Source: Earliella scabrosa
Lineage: Eukaryota > Basidiomycota > Agaricomycetes > Polyporales > Polyporaceae
Direction: 5' to 3'
DNA length: 64,000 nt
Assembly: GCA_022605405.1 (NCBI GenBank)
Contig: JABYQQ010000001.1
Coordinates: forward strand, 4,154,001-4,218,000
Below, in pieces: positions 9,403 to 21,221 of this stretch. Below the pieces are notes generated by a model. That model had not been told where the DNA came from, made no database searches, and saw only the letters and a program-made list of their open reading frames with translations. Every line of letters begins with the position of its first letter. The stretch's first letter is position 1. The translations under genes and the position numbers were made by a program.

Positions 9403-12263
9403 ATGGACAAAACAAAATCAAGGCTTGCAGCTTTCTTTGACAACGATGACGAGGAAACTTCCTTTCCAGTGCGACGGACTCGGCCTTCTCTCTCCCACGT
9501 GCTCGCTCACAAACCATTCTCTGTGACCAGCAAAAGGAGGTAGACGACCACAAGCGTGCAGTCTACACGCAGGGGACCATCCGAAAGTCTAAGCGAGAGA
9601 AGGAAAAGGAGGCGGCGGAGGCGAAACGCAGGGAGGAGGAGGAGAATGCGGCGAAGGCGTACGCTGAATTCCTCGACGCGTTCCAAGGCGAGGGGTCAGA
9701 CAGGAGGAAGAGTGGGTCGACATTCGTGAAGGCCGGGCAGGACTCGGGTTCGACATATGCACCTTCTGTCAAGAGCAAACCAGACATGTCTCGGGCCTTC
9801 GAAGACACATCCATGGTGCGTGGCATCCATATTGTCTGCGTCGTCAATGTCCCAATAATCTTCGTGCGTGAAGCGAGCACCTTCTCCTCCCCTGGCACCT
9901 CCCAGACCGAAAGGCAAGCGGGCGATGGATAGCTTCCTGGAGGAAATCAAGCGGTACGCGAATACTCTGCATACATACAGTGACACAACTGAAGGAACGA
10001 AACAGAGAGCAAGCAGACAGAGAAGCCCGTTTGTCTCGCCATGGTGTGCATCTATGCACTCTCGCTTCCTAAGCCAATACTAATATCCTCGTTAGCTACT
10101 CACGGAAGATCAGTCACGTCCATTGCGGGTAAGCGCTTGTCATGATTGTTGCACACCAATCGTGCTCACAGCGCCACTAGCATATGAGGGTCAAAGTGGT
10201 AGTAAGGACAGAGGAGATCCCGAAGTGAGTCACTAGCTCCGAATATTCCCCAATAATCCCACTTAGTCTCAATAGACCTCCAATGTGTTCGTTGCGAACC
10301 TCCCGCCCCATGTGAACGAGCAAGCTCTGGGCAACTTCTTCGCTCGAGCGGGCCCCGTCGGCTCGGTATGTCACTTGCACACTGTTGTACCAAATGCTGG
10401 TATGTCTAACTGGGCAATCGTTAGGTCAAGATTATGTGGCCACGAAGCGACGCGTCACACGGCCCAGGGGCCGACATGACAGCAACCAGGAGGAACAAGA
10501 ACGCTGGGCTGAGTGGTTTCGTGTCATTCATGAAGCGCCGCGACGCCGAGGCAGCCCTCAGAGAGTTCGATGGGTACGACTGGGGCGGATCCATCCTCCG
10601 AGTCGGATGGAGCAAGGCCGTTCCCATCGCGGCGAAGCCTATGTACGGTGGGTACAACGATGTGCCAGAATTTCGCGTGCAATATGTGACCGCAGTCCAT
10701 GCATACAGTGGTGAAGCGTACCTCACGCTCAAGATCTGCGTCGCGGTCACCCCGACGCGACAAAGATAGGGAGCGAGATCGTCGCCGGTCGAGATCGCCT
10801 TCACGTTCGCGATCACGTTCTCGAGACCGGGATGATCGCCGCGACCACCGATCGTCACGTCGGTCGCGTAGTCGCTCCTACACACCAAGCCGGTCGCGAT
10901 CACCTTCACGACATCGTCACACGCGCCGGTATAGTGATAGTCGGAGCCGTTCACCGAGAAGACGCAGATCACGCACGCCCGCACCACAGGTGCTGAACGA
11001 TGACGAGGTCACGGATCAGTTCATTCGCACCGTAGCGTCAGAGGTCAGGGGCCACGACGAGGAATACGAGCAGACGTTGCATGAACGCGAGAAGTCGAAT
11101 CCGAAGTACGCCTTCTTGAGCAAGGATGTGAGCTGGATTGTTATCCTATTGTGGACATTGCATGGTAATCCTCTGATCCGCAGCATCGACGCCATCGCTA
11201 CTATCGCTCGCTGATAGACAAGAAAGACAGCCTCGATCCGGAATTCGACGACGACGTGAGTAGACTGTTCGGGGTCCTACTAGCCAATGCTCAAACTTGA
11301 TTAGGGCTACAACTCGATTTACTCCACGGATTCGGCGGAAGAGTCCGAGCGGGAGCGTGGGCGCAAGCACGAGCTAGGCAAACTCGCACGTCGGCGATTC
11401 GAAGCAATGCTGCGCGGATTATCTGGGAGGAGGGGTGAGATGGCCCGATGTATGGCATTCAGCCTCGAGCACGCCGAGGCAGCTGCGGAGGTTCGTTCTC
11501 TTTGCTGGAAGTTATTCTGACAACTGACCCCCACGCCCAGGTCGCAGACATCATAATTGCGTCGCTCGTCGTGGACGGGACGCCCGTTCCACGTAAAGTT
11601 GCACGGCTTCACCTCATCTGCGACATTCTGCACAATTCGGCCGCACCGCTACCCATGGCGTGGAAGTTCCGTCAAGAGTTCCAGGCACGACTCGGGCTCG
11701 TCTTCGACCACCTGTCGACTATCTACCACTCCTTCCCCGGGCGCATCACTGCGGAGACCTTCAAGAAGCAGATCACCGCTGTCGTTGATATTTGGGAGGA
11801 CTGGATCGTCTTCCCACCCGAGTTCACATCCGAGCTCCGGGCCCGCCTCGAGGGTGCCGCGCTCAAGCAGGACGAGGCTCCTGCTCAGCAGGAAACGACC
11901 GAGGCTCGCGAGACCGCTCCGGCGTTCGTGTTCAAATTCAAGACGAGCGCGTTCAAGCCGGCTGAGACCGCTGAGGTTCCCGAACAGCCGGCGCAAGTTG
12001 ACGATGACGAGCCGATGGATGAAGGAAGCGACGTCGATGGCAAACCTGTCGGTGAAGATGTTGATGGAGATCCTATCGACGCAGACGTGGACGGTCTCCC
12101 GTTGGAGAACGTCGATGGAGACCCGATGGACGATGTGGATGGTGATCCTATGGACGACGTTGATGGCGACCCCATGGGAGAAGTGGATGGTGCGCCTTTG
12201 AACGCTGGCGATGTGGACGGTGATCCGATGGACGACCTCGATGGTGACCCTGTTCCTGTGTAG
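9403..12263 (+). CDS. U2 snRNP-associated SURP-motif protein (SR140/U2SURP family)
   Basis: Starts MDKTKSRLAAFFDNDD. A Lys/Glu-rich helix follows (about 9575-9690, KREKEKEAAEAKRREEEE). An RRM is encoded over about 10275-10640 (RNP2 NVFVANLP; RNP1-like GLSGFVSF). Next come an Arg/Ser-rich segment (10705-10985), a SURP motif (NPKYAFLS..RYYRSLID, 11090-11225), a CID-type domain (MARCMAFSLEHAEAAAEV to VVDIWEDWIVFPPEF, 11430-11830), and an acidic C-terminal tail of tandem VDGDPMDD-like units ending at the TAG at 12261-12263. Human U2SURP has the same RRM-SURP-CID order and binds the U2 snRNP during spliceosome assembly. About eight exons. The first intron border near 9470-9523 is the least certain; the frame changes there. 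It converges on the Scp160 gene with a 236-bp spacer. Confidence 0.88.
10705..10985 (+). repeat. Arg/Ser dipeptide-coding low-complexity segment of U2SURP
   Basis: Sequence rich in TCGCGATCACG-like units encodes an RS domain with runs of SRSRSRSRD type. In this gene the segment lies between the RRM and the SURP motif. RS segments bind other SR proteins and are phosphorylated by SR kinases. Confidence 0.75.
12010..12262 (+). repeat. Tandem acidic VDGDPMD repeats at the U2SURP C-terminus
   Basis: About ten imperfect copies of a 21-30 bp unit encode (D)VDGxP(M/I/L/V)-type repeats up to the stop codon. Related DGxP-type acidic repeats occur at the C-terminus of animal U2SURP, so this tail looks ancestral even though the DNA copies are similar enough to expand or contract by slippage. 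Confidence 0.7.
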
Positions 12264-12499
12264 TACTCTCATCTACTTCACTTGGTCTATTGCAGTGTCG
12301 CTTGTATCATGCTGTTTGTGCTGTGTATTGCTCTTTAATCAATGCTTGGGACATGCTGGTCTCACACGGTCCAACACGACGCTAGTGATATCCGTAATAT
12401 ATTCCTTCGACCGCCATGTGCCCGACCGTGCATCCCAGTTTCCCATATGATCCTTAGATGTCGTGACTATCCGAGTCAATGCTAAGTTACTTCAGGACT

Positions 12500-15400
12500 T
12501 TAGTTGTCCCTCCGCCCACCGCGCGGGCGGCCAGTGTTGGTTGTCATCTTGAGGATGGCGTCCTTGGCAGCGACAATAGCCTCCTCCGAGCCTGCAGATA
12601 CATCAGCAAACGGTTGCATCAGAGAGCCTCAAAGTATAGGCAACTCACCAACGATGACGATGGAGCTGTCCTGGTGGCTGACAGTGATGTCCGCGCCGCT
12701 CTCGTTCCTCAGGCGCGCGACGTTCGAGCCCTTCGCACCCACGATGCGGGGGAACATCGAGCGATCGGGAAGCGTCAAGAATCCGACGTGGGTCATCTTT
12801 TCAGCGTGCTCGATCCCCTCCTTGATCAGCTTCAACGCACGGTCAAGGCCCGCCTGGTCGCGGGCCTTGAGCGTCCACACCGACTCTCCCTCCTCCGCGT
12901 CCTGGTAGTTGGAAACAACTTGCCACTGCGCCTCCGTGGTCGCACCCTCGGCGTCGGGGTCGTCAATGCGAGCGGTCGCCCCTGCGCCCTGGGAGGCGGG
13001 CTGTGGCGGGACAGCGGGTTTTGAGGGCATGGCGGACTGCTCGACGTGGACACCCGACGAGCGGAGCTGACGGAAGAGGTTGCCCTGCTGCGAAACGGCG
13101 TAGTGGTACTTGAGCGGGACAGTGACCGTGCCGGTAACCCCCTCCGGAGCCGGAGGCTTGATCTGGGCCTTCAGTTCCTGGATAGCCTTGTCACAAGCCG
13201 CACGAGGACCAGACACCTTGACGATACTGCCGGGGTCCACACCCGCGAGGTCAGCAGCATTCGCAGGCTCGCCAACCTGCGTGTACGAGCGGGAGCCGGG
13301 GAACTGGATCTGCGCGCCAGTGCGGTTCTGGAGGTCGTTCAGGTGCTGGCCGCCGCGGCCGATGAGGGCCCTGTGCTGACCAACGGGGACCTCGACACCG
13401 AGAACAACGCGGTCCTTGAGGTCCGCGGCGACCTTCTCCAGCTCCGCCTTGAGCTTGGCGACGAGCTTCGGCTCGCCACGCAGGCGGACCTCATCCGAAG
13501 GCTCTCCCTGACGAGGGCTGCACACACACAGGACATAAGCACCACTTCGCACTCTAACACTGTCCCAAACACGCACAATCTGATAAGCCCAGCCTGGGCT
13601 TTCGAGTCGGTAGGCCCTCCGCAGCGAGCGATGAGGTCCTTGAGGCCCTGACCACCGGCACCGATGATAGTGCGATGGAACTTGCTGGGCACCTCAACAG
13701 TCGCGGTCGTCTCTTCGGCGACCTGCTCCGCAATGGCCAGGATGGCAGCCTTCGCCTCAGCAATGGCCTTCTTGGTCCCGCGAATAGAGATGCTCGCGTT
13801 GTCCTTGTCCTCGGGAGCCTTGTCAACGTCGATCTGGACACCAGCAGAGTCCTTGATATCGTTGATCGTCGAGCCGGCTTTGCCCAGAATGCGCGCGACG
13901 GACCGGGCCGGGACGGTGAACTTGACCACGTTGTTCGACTCCTTCTCGAACTCGACGGCCTGTATGAAATCTCCTCAGTACCGCACATGCACACAAGCAG
14001 GACTAGCACCTACATCGAGCAGTTCCTGCTTAGCACCGGCGACACCCTTGCGGCCACCCTTGACGAGGACCTCGTCAGGCTTGAGCGCCTCGCGGGTCTT
14101 GCCCTCACCATCGGCAGAGGACTCGCGCGGGAACGTGATCTTCACGCCGTACTTCTCCTCGAGCCGGATGACATACTTGCCGCTCTGACCGATGAGCGAC
14201 GAGTGGTACTGGTGCGGGATCTTGAGCACCTCCGAGGTCTCGTCGGCGAGGCGTTCCGCCTGAGCCAGAATGCGGCGCTTCGCCTCCTCAACGTTCTCCT
14301 TGCGGCCGACGATCTTGACCTTGGACTTGAGGTGGGCGGGCTTCTTCTTCTTGCTACTGTCCTTCTCCTTCTCCTCGCCCTCGTCAGAAAAGTCGATCTT
14401 GACGCCGAGCGTGTCCCGGAGCTTGTTGACGCCAGCGCCGCCAGAGCCTACGATGCGCCCGACGTACTCGCGGTCGATGTCGAACTCGACCATGTAGCTG
14501 CTCACGATCTCGTCGTTCTTGGCGTCCTCGACGATCTTGCGGATCTCCGCGACAGCACGGTTGACGTCCGCAGAGATGCCACGCACGACGATGACATCCT
14601 CCGATGCCTGACCAGACTCGGTGCCGAACTTGATCGAGAGCGTCTTGTCCTCGCCGATGATCGCGTTGAGAGTGGTGCCATTGCGACCGACGACAGCGTC
14701 GTGCCACTTCTTCTCGACCTCGATGGTCTCGGTCTTGACGTCCGCGGCGTCGCGCGCCATCTTCAAGATCTCCTTCTCTACGTCCTCGAGGCTCTTGGCT
14801 TTGTCGAGCGGCGAGGGAGAGGCGTTGGGCGAGTTCGGGTCGTAAACCAGGAGCACAGACGACTGCTCGGCAGACTCGGGCGGGAAGAAGACCAGCACGT
14901 TGTGCGCATCGTGGAAGCCTTTGATCCTTGAATGCGAGTCAGCACATACGAGAGATATCAACAGCAAACGGCTCACTTCTTCGCGTTCTTCTGCGAGTTG
15001 ATGAACCGGTGGAGGAGCCAGTCGATCTGAAGCTCCTTCGTCGCGCCGTAGAGCTTGCCAATGAGCGCAGATACCTGGCTGACAGCAGCATCGACCTTGG
15101 GCTTCTCACCGACGATGTCGACATTCAGGACAGTCGCACGGTCGGCGGTCGACAGAGGAGGCAAGAAGACCTGGACACCGGGGTTCGCGTCCGCGAGCGT
15201 CTTGTCGAAATCGACACGCGACATGTACGTCAGAAGCTGCCGAGACACAGGGAGAGGGCCGGGGAGGGGGAACTCGTGGATGTACGCGGAGTTGGCCTTT
15301 TCCATAACCGCCTGGACACCAGCTCCGACGTCCGTAGCCTTGCCCCAGAGAACGATCTCCTCGCTGGCTTCCTCGGGCTTGGGGAGAATGACAGCGCAGC

Positions 15401-16767
15401 GCGCGGTAGCCATGATGTCCTCGGCATTCTTGCCGGTGAGGAGACGGTGCTGGCGCCTCGGCAGAGAGAGCTTGAGGGAGATCGTCTCGGTCGTGAAGTA
15501 GTTCACTGCAGACTTGATCGTCTCGATGACGCGGGTGACGGCCTCACGATCGCCGCTGACGGTAACCTCGCGTGCAGCGACATTCGACGAGAGAGTCACG
15601 TAGCCGCCCTCAGCAGCAGCCTCGAAGGTCGCGCGGCGCGGGAGGATGAACGGCAGGACGTGTTCCGGGATGTCGCGCACACGCTGGGTCGTGCTCGAGC
15701 GCCTGGAAGCGATGACTTCGTTGAGCATGGCCTGTGCTTCGTACGCGAGCGGCTGGGGACCGGTGATAGTAACGGGGACCGTGGGCTCTTCCTCCTCTTC
15801 ATCCCCGCCAACCGGGGTGCCGGGAAGAGGTGTAGCAGTGCGCGAGGGATCGTGCGAAGCGCCGTTAGCATTACCGTTAGCCGGGGCGAGCGAGTCGCGA
15901 CGAGGAATGTCGATCCTGACGCCGGTTTGGTCACGAACCTGCTTCAAGTTCGCACCCTTGGGACCGATTATGGCGGGGATGGTCGAGGCCGGGGCATTCA
16001 ACGTCAAGGTGACCTAAAATGCCAGTTCGTCACGCTCGCTCTAAACTTTGGGGCTACCGCTCCTCCGGTCTCGAAACTAGCCGAGGCTTCTCTTGACGCG
16101 TGCTGATGGCAGGCAGAAACGTTGGAGGTCATCCCGCAGGTCATCCCAGACGCTTCTACCCCCACCAGCACGCATGTGTGGGCCGATTCGAGACTCGTGG
16201 AGGGCGCAATGGGGAACGAACGTACCACAGGGCTGAGGAGAGCGAGGAGACTCTTCTTGGCCTTGTCCAGCTCCTTCTTCGAGTCCGCCTTGAGGAAGAA
16301 CGTGGTCTGGCGCGACTTCTGGTTCGTGGAAGAGTCGAGCTTGACCTTGTACTGAGCCATGACCTGCCTGCTGATCTCGCCGAGGGACGTGGGCTTGCCA
16401 TCCTTGCCAGCGGTGGACAAGTCGACGGACGAGATGGTGAAGGTGTCCGACACGACGGGCTGCTTCGAAGCCGCGGGCTTGATGCGGGGGCCTGCACTGG
16501 CACCCCACGCGGAAGCCACCGGCCTGTTGGCGGCCTGGGGAGCAGGGGCGAGGGACGGGAACGCCTCCTGCGACTCGGTGTCGACGGTGCCGTTGGAGGG
16601 GGTCGCGCGCGGCCTGATAGGAGCGTCTTCAACCAAGCTGGGGAACGGGTCCGGGGCGCCTTCGAGTTCGTGCCTCTTCTGCGCGGTGCAAACACTGGTG
16701 TGAACTGCACCGTCGTGGCGAAATTGAGCAGTTGCCTTACCTGGAGGTCAGCAGCGGAGAGAGCCAT
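12500..16767 (-). CDS. SCP160: Vigilin/Scp160-type multi-KH RNA-binding protein
   Basis: Starts MALSAADLQ at 16767 and ends RGGRRDN-stop at 12500. Exon 1 is very short. The long exons encode an N-terminal low-complexity region (KRHELEGAPDPFPSL..) followed by many KH units, visible by recurrent I-G-x-x-G cores: IIGPKGANLKQV, LTGKNAEDI, VVGRNGTTLNAI, IVGSGGAGVNKL, LIGQSGKYV, ILGKAGSTINDI, IIGAGGQGLKDL, LIGRGGQHLNDL and IVGAKGSNVARL. Some units have degenerate loops, as in yeast Scp160. The length (about 1,300 residues with few, short introns) and architecture match vigilin/Scp160 proteins, which associate with polysomes and the ER and bind many mRNAs. An acidic insert (DEEEEEP) and polar linker split one early KH region. 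Conserved position-specific KH loops make this call firm; the exact number of KH domains was not counted rigorously. Confidence 0.92.
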
Positions 16768-17140
16768 GGTGGGGTTGTTTACGGGTGTCCGGAGAGCGCG
16801 AGGCCTGAGACGGGGAGTTCCAAGCGACGTTCGAGTAACGAATGCCGCAAATTAGAGAAAGGAGATGGGGGTCGGAAGCAAGATGTGTGAATGCAATATA
16901 CGTGGGCGATCCTCCTACTTCCCATGGGCGCTTAGAGGCATCGTGAGACCCTCCTTCCTTTTGCGGATACTGAACTTGACACACTTAAGCTCCAGACTCG
17001 AGAACTTCTGACAATTTGGCTCACTTCTTTTCCCAAGGTCAAAAGTCCAGGTCACGCATGTAGTCAACTATATATATGTTCACGTTTCACTGAGCTCAGA
17101 ATCATATGGTACAAGACACAAAAAGGGAACGCGCACGGCG
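16768..17140. other. Short intergenic region upstream of SCP160
   Basis: A 373-bp spacer between two minus-strand genes. It holds the SCP160 promoter and the 3' flank of the GNAT gene. A TATATATA stretch at 17070-17078 is the only notable motif. Confidence 0.45.
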
Positions 17141-17920
17141 TCATCGCTTCAAAAACGCCTCGATGTTGTCCTTAACCCCGCCCTCCCAGTCGTCCCAGCA
17201 AACGGACAGCACCGCAGTGTGCCTTCCACCTCTCCCTGGATATGCGTCTCCCTCGCGGCCTCTGTCTCCCATATGTGTAAGGACCTCCGGAAGAACCCAC
17301 AGCCACCTCAAGGTGCCCTCCCTCTTGAACCCCATCCGCTCCGCGAGACCAATCGAAGGCGCATTGCCAGGATGCGCACACCATTGCACCCGCCGGAACC
17401 CGATCCCAGGCGGAGACGCGCTCGGAAGGTCTAGGAGGTAACGCAGGCACAGCGCGACCATCTCCTTCGCCACATGCGTGTGCTGGAACTCGGGGAAGAC
17501 GACGATGTAACCGATCTCGGTCGTGAGGTTCTGCGCGACTGTGTTGCAGAACATGAGGATCCCCGCGAGACTCCCACCCCAGTCGGGGTGCTCCGCGTCG
17601 GGACGAGTGGTGTCGATCATCGCGAGGATGAGGAGATGGGGATTCCGCCGGATGGTGAGCTCGACCCAAGTGAGGAACTCCGCGAAGGTCGAGAAGAGAC
17701 GAGGGTAGTAGCGGAAGAGCTCTGGGCGGTCCTTGACATGCGCCCAGTACGTCTCGCCGTGTACGGACGGCACAAACGGGACGAGCTTCAGACGGTCAGT
17801 CTTCAGCGCATCTTCGTGTATAGGCCACGCATAATTGATGTCATATGGCGTTGGACCGTACAGCTCCGACTCTGGGAGGGTGAGCTCGGATGAAGGAGAG
17901 TAGTTGTTGACGAAGGCCAT
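17141..17920 (-). CDS. GNAT-family N-acetyltransferase (RimJ/RimL-like)
   Basis: Uninterrupted 259-codon frame starting MAFVNNYSPSSEL. Features of the GNAT fold are visible: the N-terminal LKTDRLKLVPF strand typical of RimJ/RimL-type enzymes, the central strands with EIGYIVVFPEFQHTHVAKEM (acetyl-CoA loop in relaxed form), and the C-terminal VQWCAHPGNAPSIGLAERMGFKREGTLRW, where the N-x-x-S-x-x-L-A-x-x-x-G-F pattern is the classical end of the domain. It transfers acetyl from acetyl-CoA to an amine; the substrate (protein N-terminus or small molecule) cannot be told. It has no signal peptide or TM segment, so it is probably cytosolic. Its lack of introns contrasts with neighbours. Confidence 0.85.
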   Translation of the reverse strand: MAFVNNYSPSSELTLPESELYGPTPYDINYAWPIHEDALKTDRLKLVPFVPSVHGETYWAHVKDRPELFRYYPRLFSTFAEFLTWVELTIRRNPHLLILAMIDTTRPDAEHPDWGGSLAGILMFCNTVAQNLTTEIGYIVVFPEFQHTHVAKEMVALCLRYLLDLPSASPPGIGFRRVQWCAHPGNAPSIGLAERMGFKREGTLRWLWVLPEVLTHMGDRGREGDAYPGRGGRHTAVLSVCWDDWEGGVKDNIEAFLKR

Positions 17921-19256
17921 GGTGGTTGAGAGACGACGACGTGGCTAGCCAGCCCTTGCGATAGCATTCCTAGTGTGCGTCCTTTATACCTATCCACGGT
18001 GAGTCACGCATGACGCGGCCTTGAGATGCGGCGCGATGACACGCGAGAACACCTCATGGTAGTACTGATGAATCTTAGTGAATCATGTAAGTAGCATTGC
18101 TATAAGAGGCGTCAAGGTGTCTCCGTCGGGACTCCGTGCAGCGCGCCATCGACTTGCCAGGAACTAGTCATGCTCAGCGCCCTGTCAATCCATCAGCCCC
18201 GGGGTTGGGAGAGATACTCGCAGAGGCCATGCAACTCACATCATGGTTCACGTAGATGAAGTCTCATGCAGACACATTGATGTCCACAACCTGCAGGTAG
18301 ATGAATGCTCCCGACCTCGAGGTTACGACTCGCGGAGAGGAGCGCAAGAATCCTGGTACCAGATCGATGTATCTGTGGCCTGCCCATCAGACATAACCTC
18401 AAAGTTAGAAGCATCCCATATAGGGTGGACCTCAGGGCCGGGAAGGCGTTTCGATCCTACATAGGCCTTCGAACTCTCGAATCGAATGGATGTTGCAGGA
18501 TTCGAACTGCCTATCGTATCGAGTTGACACGATATCTTCTGGCCACACGATGAAGTACACACCTTAGTCTGAGAGCAGCCTCATGTTATGTGACACTTAC
18601 TATCCTGGTAGTCGCTGTCTATGTAACATCTCGCATTCAAATGGCGGTGCTGGACATGGGAATGTGTACTGTAGACGATGACCGCGACTCGGAGATAGGA
18701 GTTTACAGTGAACCTTGTCTGTACCAGGTCTGTACACGCACCATTATGTGGTACATCCCCGGGCTCGTGAAGATGCCTCACTTCATACTAGATTTGAATG
18801 GGGTTCCCAGGAATCGCATAAACTACGTGTGGAGGTTCACAGAGTTCATAATCAGAGGCCCTGACGTGTAGAACATGTCAACAGAGCATGCTTTATGCAC
18901 AATCTCGACCGAGGAGAGACATGCAACGGCATACGCCAAGCGGGGGCGAGAGGCGTCGAGGAGGCCGTCTGGAACCGACTGGAGCGTGAGATGGGCCAGA
19001 ATGCGACGGGCAGAGACGGTGAAAGGGAGAGAGGCGCGCTGCATTCTCGCGCCAACGTGGCCCATTTGCGTTGTATGGATTCGCCGGACATCCGACACGT
19101 CCCAGCCCAGTCCTTGAGTCTCATCCTCTCTTTCTCCCTCCCACCGTCTTCCTTTAAAGGTCCTGCTGGTCTCCGGACGCCCGCCTTTCCCTTCCGACGC
19201 CATCTTACAGTCTCTGTGTCTCAGGCGAACACAAACCTCCCGCACCGGTCTGCCAT
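17921..19256. other. Divergent intergenic region between GNAT gene and ERO1
   Basis: A 1.3-kb spacer carrying promoters for both genes. No coding exon is supported. A tRNA-like relic lies at about 18480-18560. A pyrimidine-rich stretch just before 19200 (CTCTTTCTCCCTCCC) suits the ERO1 leader. Confidence 0.4.
18480..18560 (-). repeat. tRNA-like relic (possible SINE fragment)
   Basis: Read on the minus strand, a Pol III B-box-like GCAGTTCGAATCCTGC hairpin is preceded at tRNA-like distance by an anticodon-arm-like stem (TCGTGT..ATACGA) and a weak A-box-like TGGCCAGAAG. The acceptor halves do not pair and the T-stem lacks one base compared with the canonical form, so it should not be a working tRNA. 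A degenerate tRNA-derived element is the best guess. Confidence 0.3.
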
Positions 19257-21221
19257 ATGTTCTCGCGTCATCTATACGCGCTACTCTTCGCTTGTCTGCT
19301 AGACCCTCTTCACGCGAGTGCGTCCGACGAACAGTCGTCGATCCTTGGGGATTCTCTTGGCCGGAGTGGACACGTCAAGTCTGTGCTCGAGCATGAGCCG
19401 GTGAAGGAGCCTGCATGTAAACAGTTCGTACGTCGCGATCTCTGACATGCTGCGTGAGCTTCGCATAACCTCAGCCATTGGCAGCCCACCGGACCTATAG
19501 AGACAACGCAATGTGATTTCGAGACCGTAGAGAGCGTGACCGACACGCTATATAACGAACTTCATGCCCTCGTCGAAACGCCGTTCTTCAAGTACTTCCG
19601 GGTCGACCTCTACCGCGAATGCCCATATTGGCAGGAAAATGGGTTCTGCATGAACAGGGAGTGTGGTATCACCACAGTGGACGAGGTGAGCAATCTGCAA
19701 AATCTCTCATGTATTTCCCACATGTACGTTCGTTGTGCAATGTAGCGCGAAATCCCAGAGAAGTGGAGAGCCGCTTCGCTGAGTAAGATCGAGATGCCGG
19801 AAGGCGACCAGGTGCGTCCTCATCCTCCGCTTCCCGCTCCTCGCACCAACCAGGCCCTGTGCTCAGCGGACAACATTGCCCGGATGCTACTACCGCGACT
19901 CCGACTACTGCTTCCTCGACGACCTGACCGAGGGCGACTACATTGACCTCACTCTTAACCCCGAACGTTTCACTGGCTACGCCGGTCCCTCCGCCCGCCG
20001 CGTATGGAAGGCAATCTACGAGGAGAACTGCTTCGGCATGTCCGAGCTCGCCCTCATGTCCTCCGACTCTCCCAACCCCGCTCTGGTCAGCGTCCCCGAC
20101 AGTATGTCTGGCGCGCTCCGCGCGGACGGCGCAGAGAGCTCGAAGGAATGTCTGGAGCGCAGGGTGTACTACAAGATCGTCTCCGGTCTCCACGCGAGTA
20201 TCTCGACGCATATATGTCATGAAGACATGAACCAGACAACAGGCACCTGGGTGCGTCCTCCATTGACTCATGCCCGACCCCCCTTCGTCCTCACAGGCGC
20301 GGTCACGTAGGGCCCGAACCTCCAATGTTTCATCTCCCGCGTCGCCGCCTACCCCGAACGGCTGCAATACATCTACTTCGACGCCGTCCTCCTCCTGCGC
20401 GCAGTCGCGCGCCTCGAGCCGTACCTCTCCGCATACGACTACTGCGCGAGCGGGACGCACGAGGAGGACGCGGAGACGTACGACCGCCTGAGGCGGCTGA
20501 TCGACCTCGCGCGCACGGTCGGCCGCTTCGACGAGTCGGTGCTCTTCCGCGGGGAGAACGCGAACGTGCTCAAGACGGAGTTCAAGGAGCATTTCCGCAA
20601 CGTGACGCGGATCATGGACTGTGTCGGGTGCGACAAGTGTAGGCTCTGGGGCAAGATCCAGACGACGGGCATCGCGACCGCGCTCAAGGTGCTGTTCGAG
20701 CTCGATGGGAAGGCATTAGAGTGCGTAGCATGTTTCTTGGGAGATTGGTCTTTGGGGCTATTGACGTGCGACCGTTTGGCAGCCCGAAGGCGAACCCTAA
20801 CCTCCTGCAACGGTCAGAGGTCGTTGCCCTCATCAACACCCTCCACCGACTTGTGGAGTCCCTACATATGGTGCAAGACTTCCGTAGGATGTGGGCAGAG
20901 TCCGGTGTCGCAGAGGAAGCCCTCCTGAGTGAAGCTGAGGGGACCGGTGCAGCGAAGGTATGATGCCCCATGCATCATTGGTTACGATGATGACTCACGA
21001 GATCTCCAAAGCCTCGTCGCTCACCTGCAGCGGGTGAATCTGGTCCACAACGCTTCCTCGCGGACCTGCTCGACCGATTAGCGTGCGTGGTGCGCGCATG
21101 CCGGGACGGTACCCTGGGCTGTCTGCGCGGGCTCGTTGACGGAGTCACCGAGGTGTTGCGCGCGGCAACGAGCGTGTTCAAGCTCTCGGGGAAGGACCAG
21201 ATTCCACGAAGTGACTTGTGA
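19257..21221 (+). CDS. ERO1: ER oxidoreductin 1 (thiol oxidase for PDI)
   Basis: Starts with a signal peptide (MFSRHLYALLFACLLDPLHA). Conserved Ero1 blocks follow across about seven exons: VTDTLYNELHALVETPFFKYFRVDLYREC (split by an intron upstream), CPYWQENGFC with the shuttle cysteines, CYYRDSDYCFLDD, the flavin region ARRVWKAIYEENCF, and the core redox motif C-V-G-C-D-K-C at 20620-20640 within DCVGCDKCRLWGKIQTTG. ERO1 re-oxidises protein disulfide isomerase using FAD and oxygen in the ER lumen. After the core, exons to the TGA at 21221 add an extension of about 70 residues with a possible extra Cys pair (ACRDGTLGC); the yeast protein likewise has a C-terminal tail needed for membrane retention, though this one has no obvious TM segment. 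Start chosen for the signal peptide. Confidence 0.93.

Noticed and set aside
13675..16855. Very long plus-strand frames (up to 418 codons) across the KH gene
   Set aside because: Antisense shadows of the Scp160 exons; the minus-strand reading has repeated GxxG KH cores.
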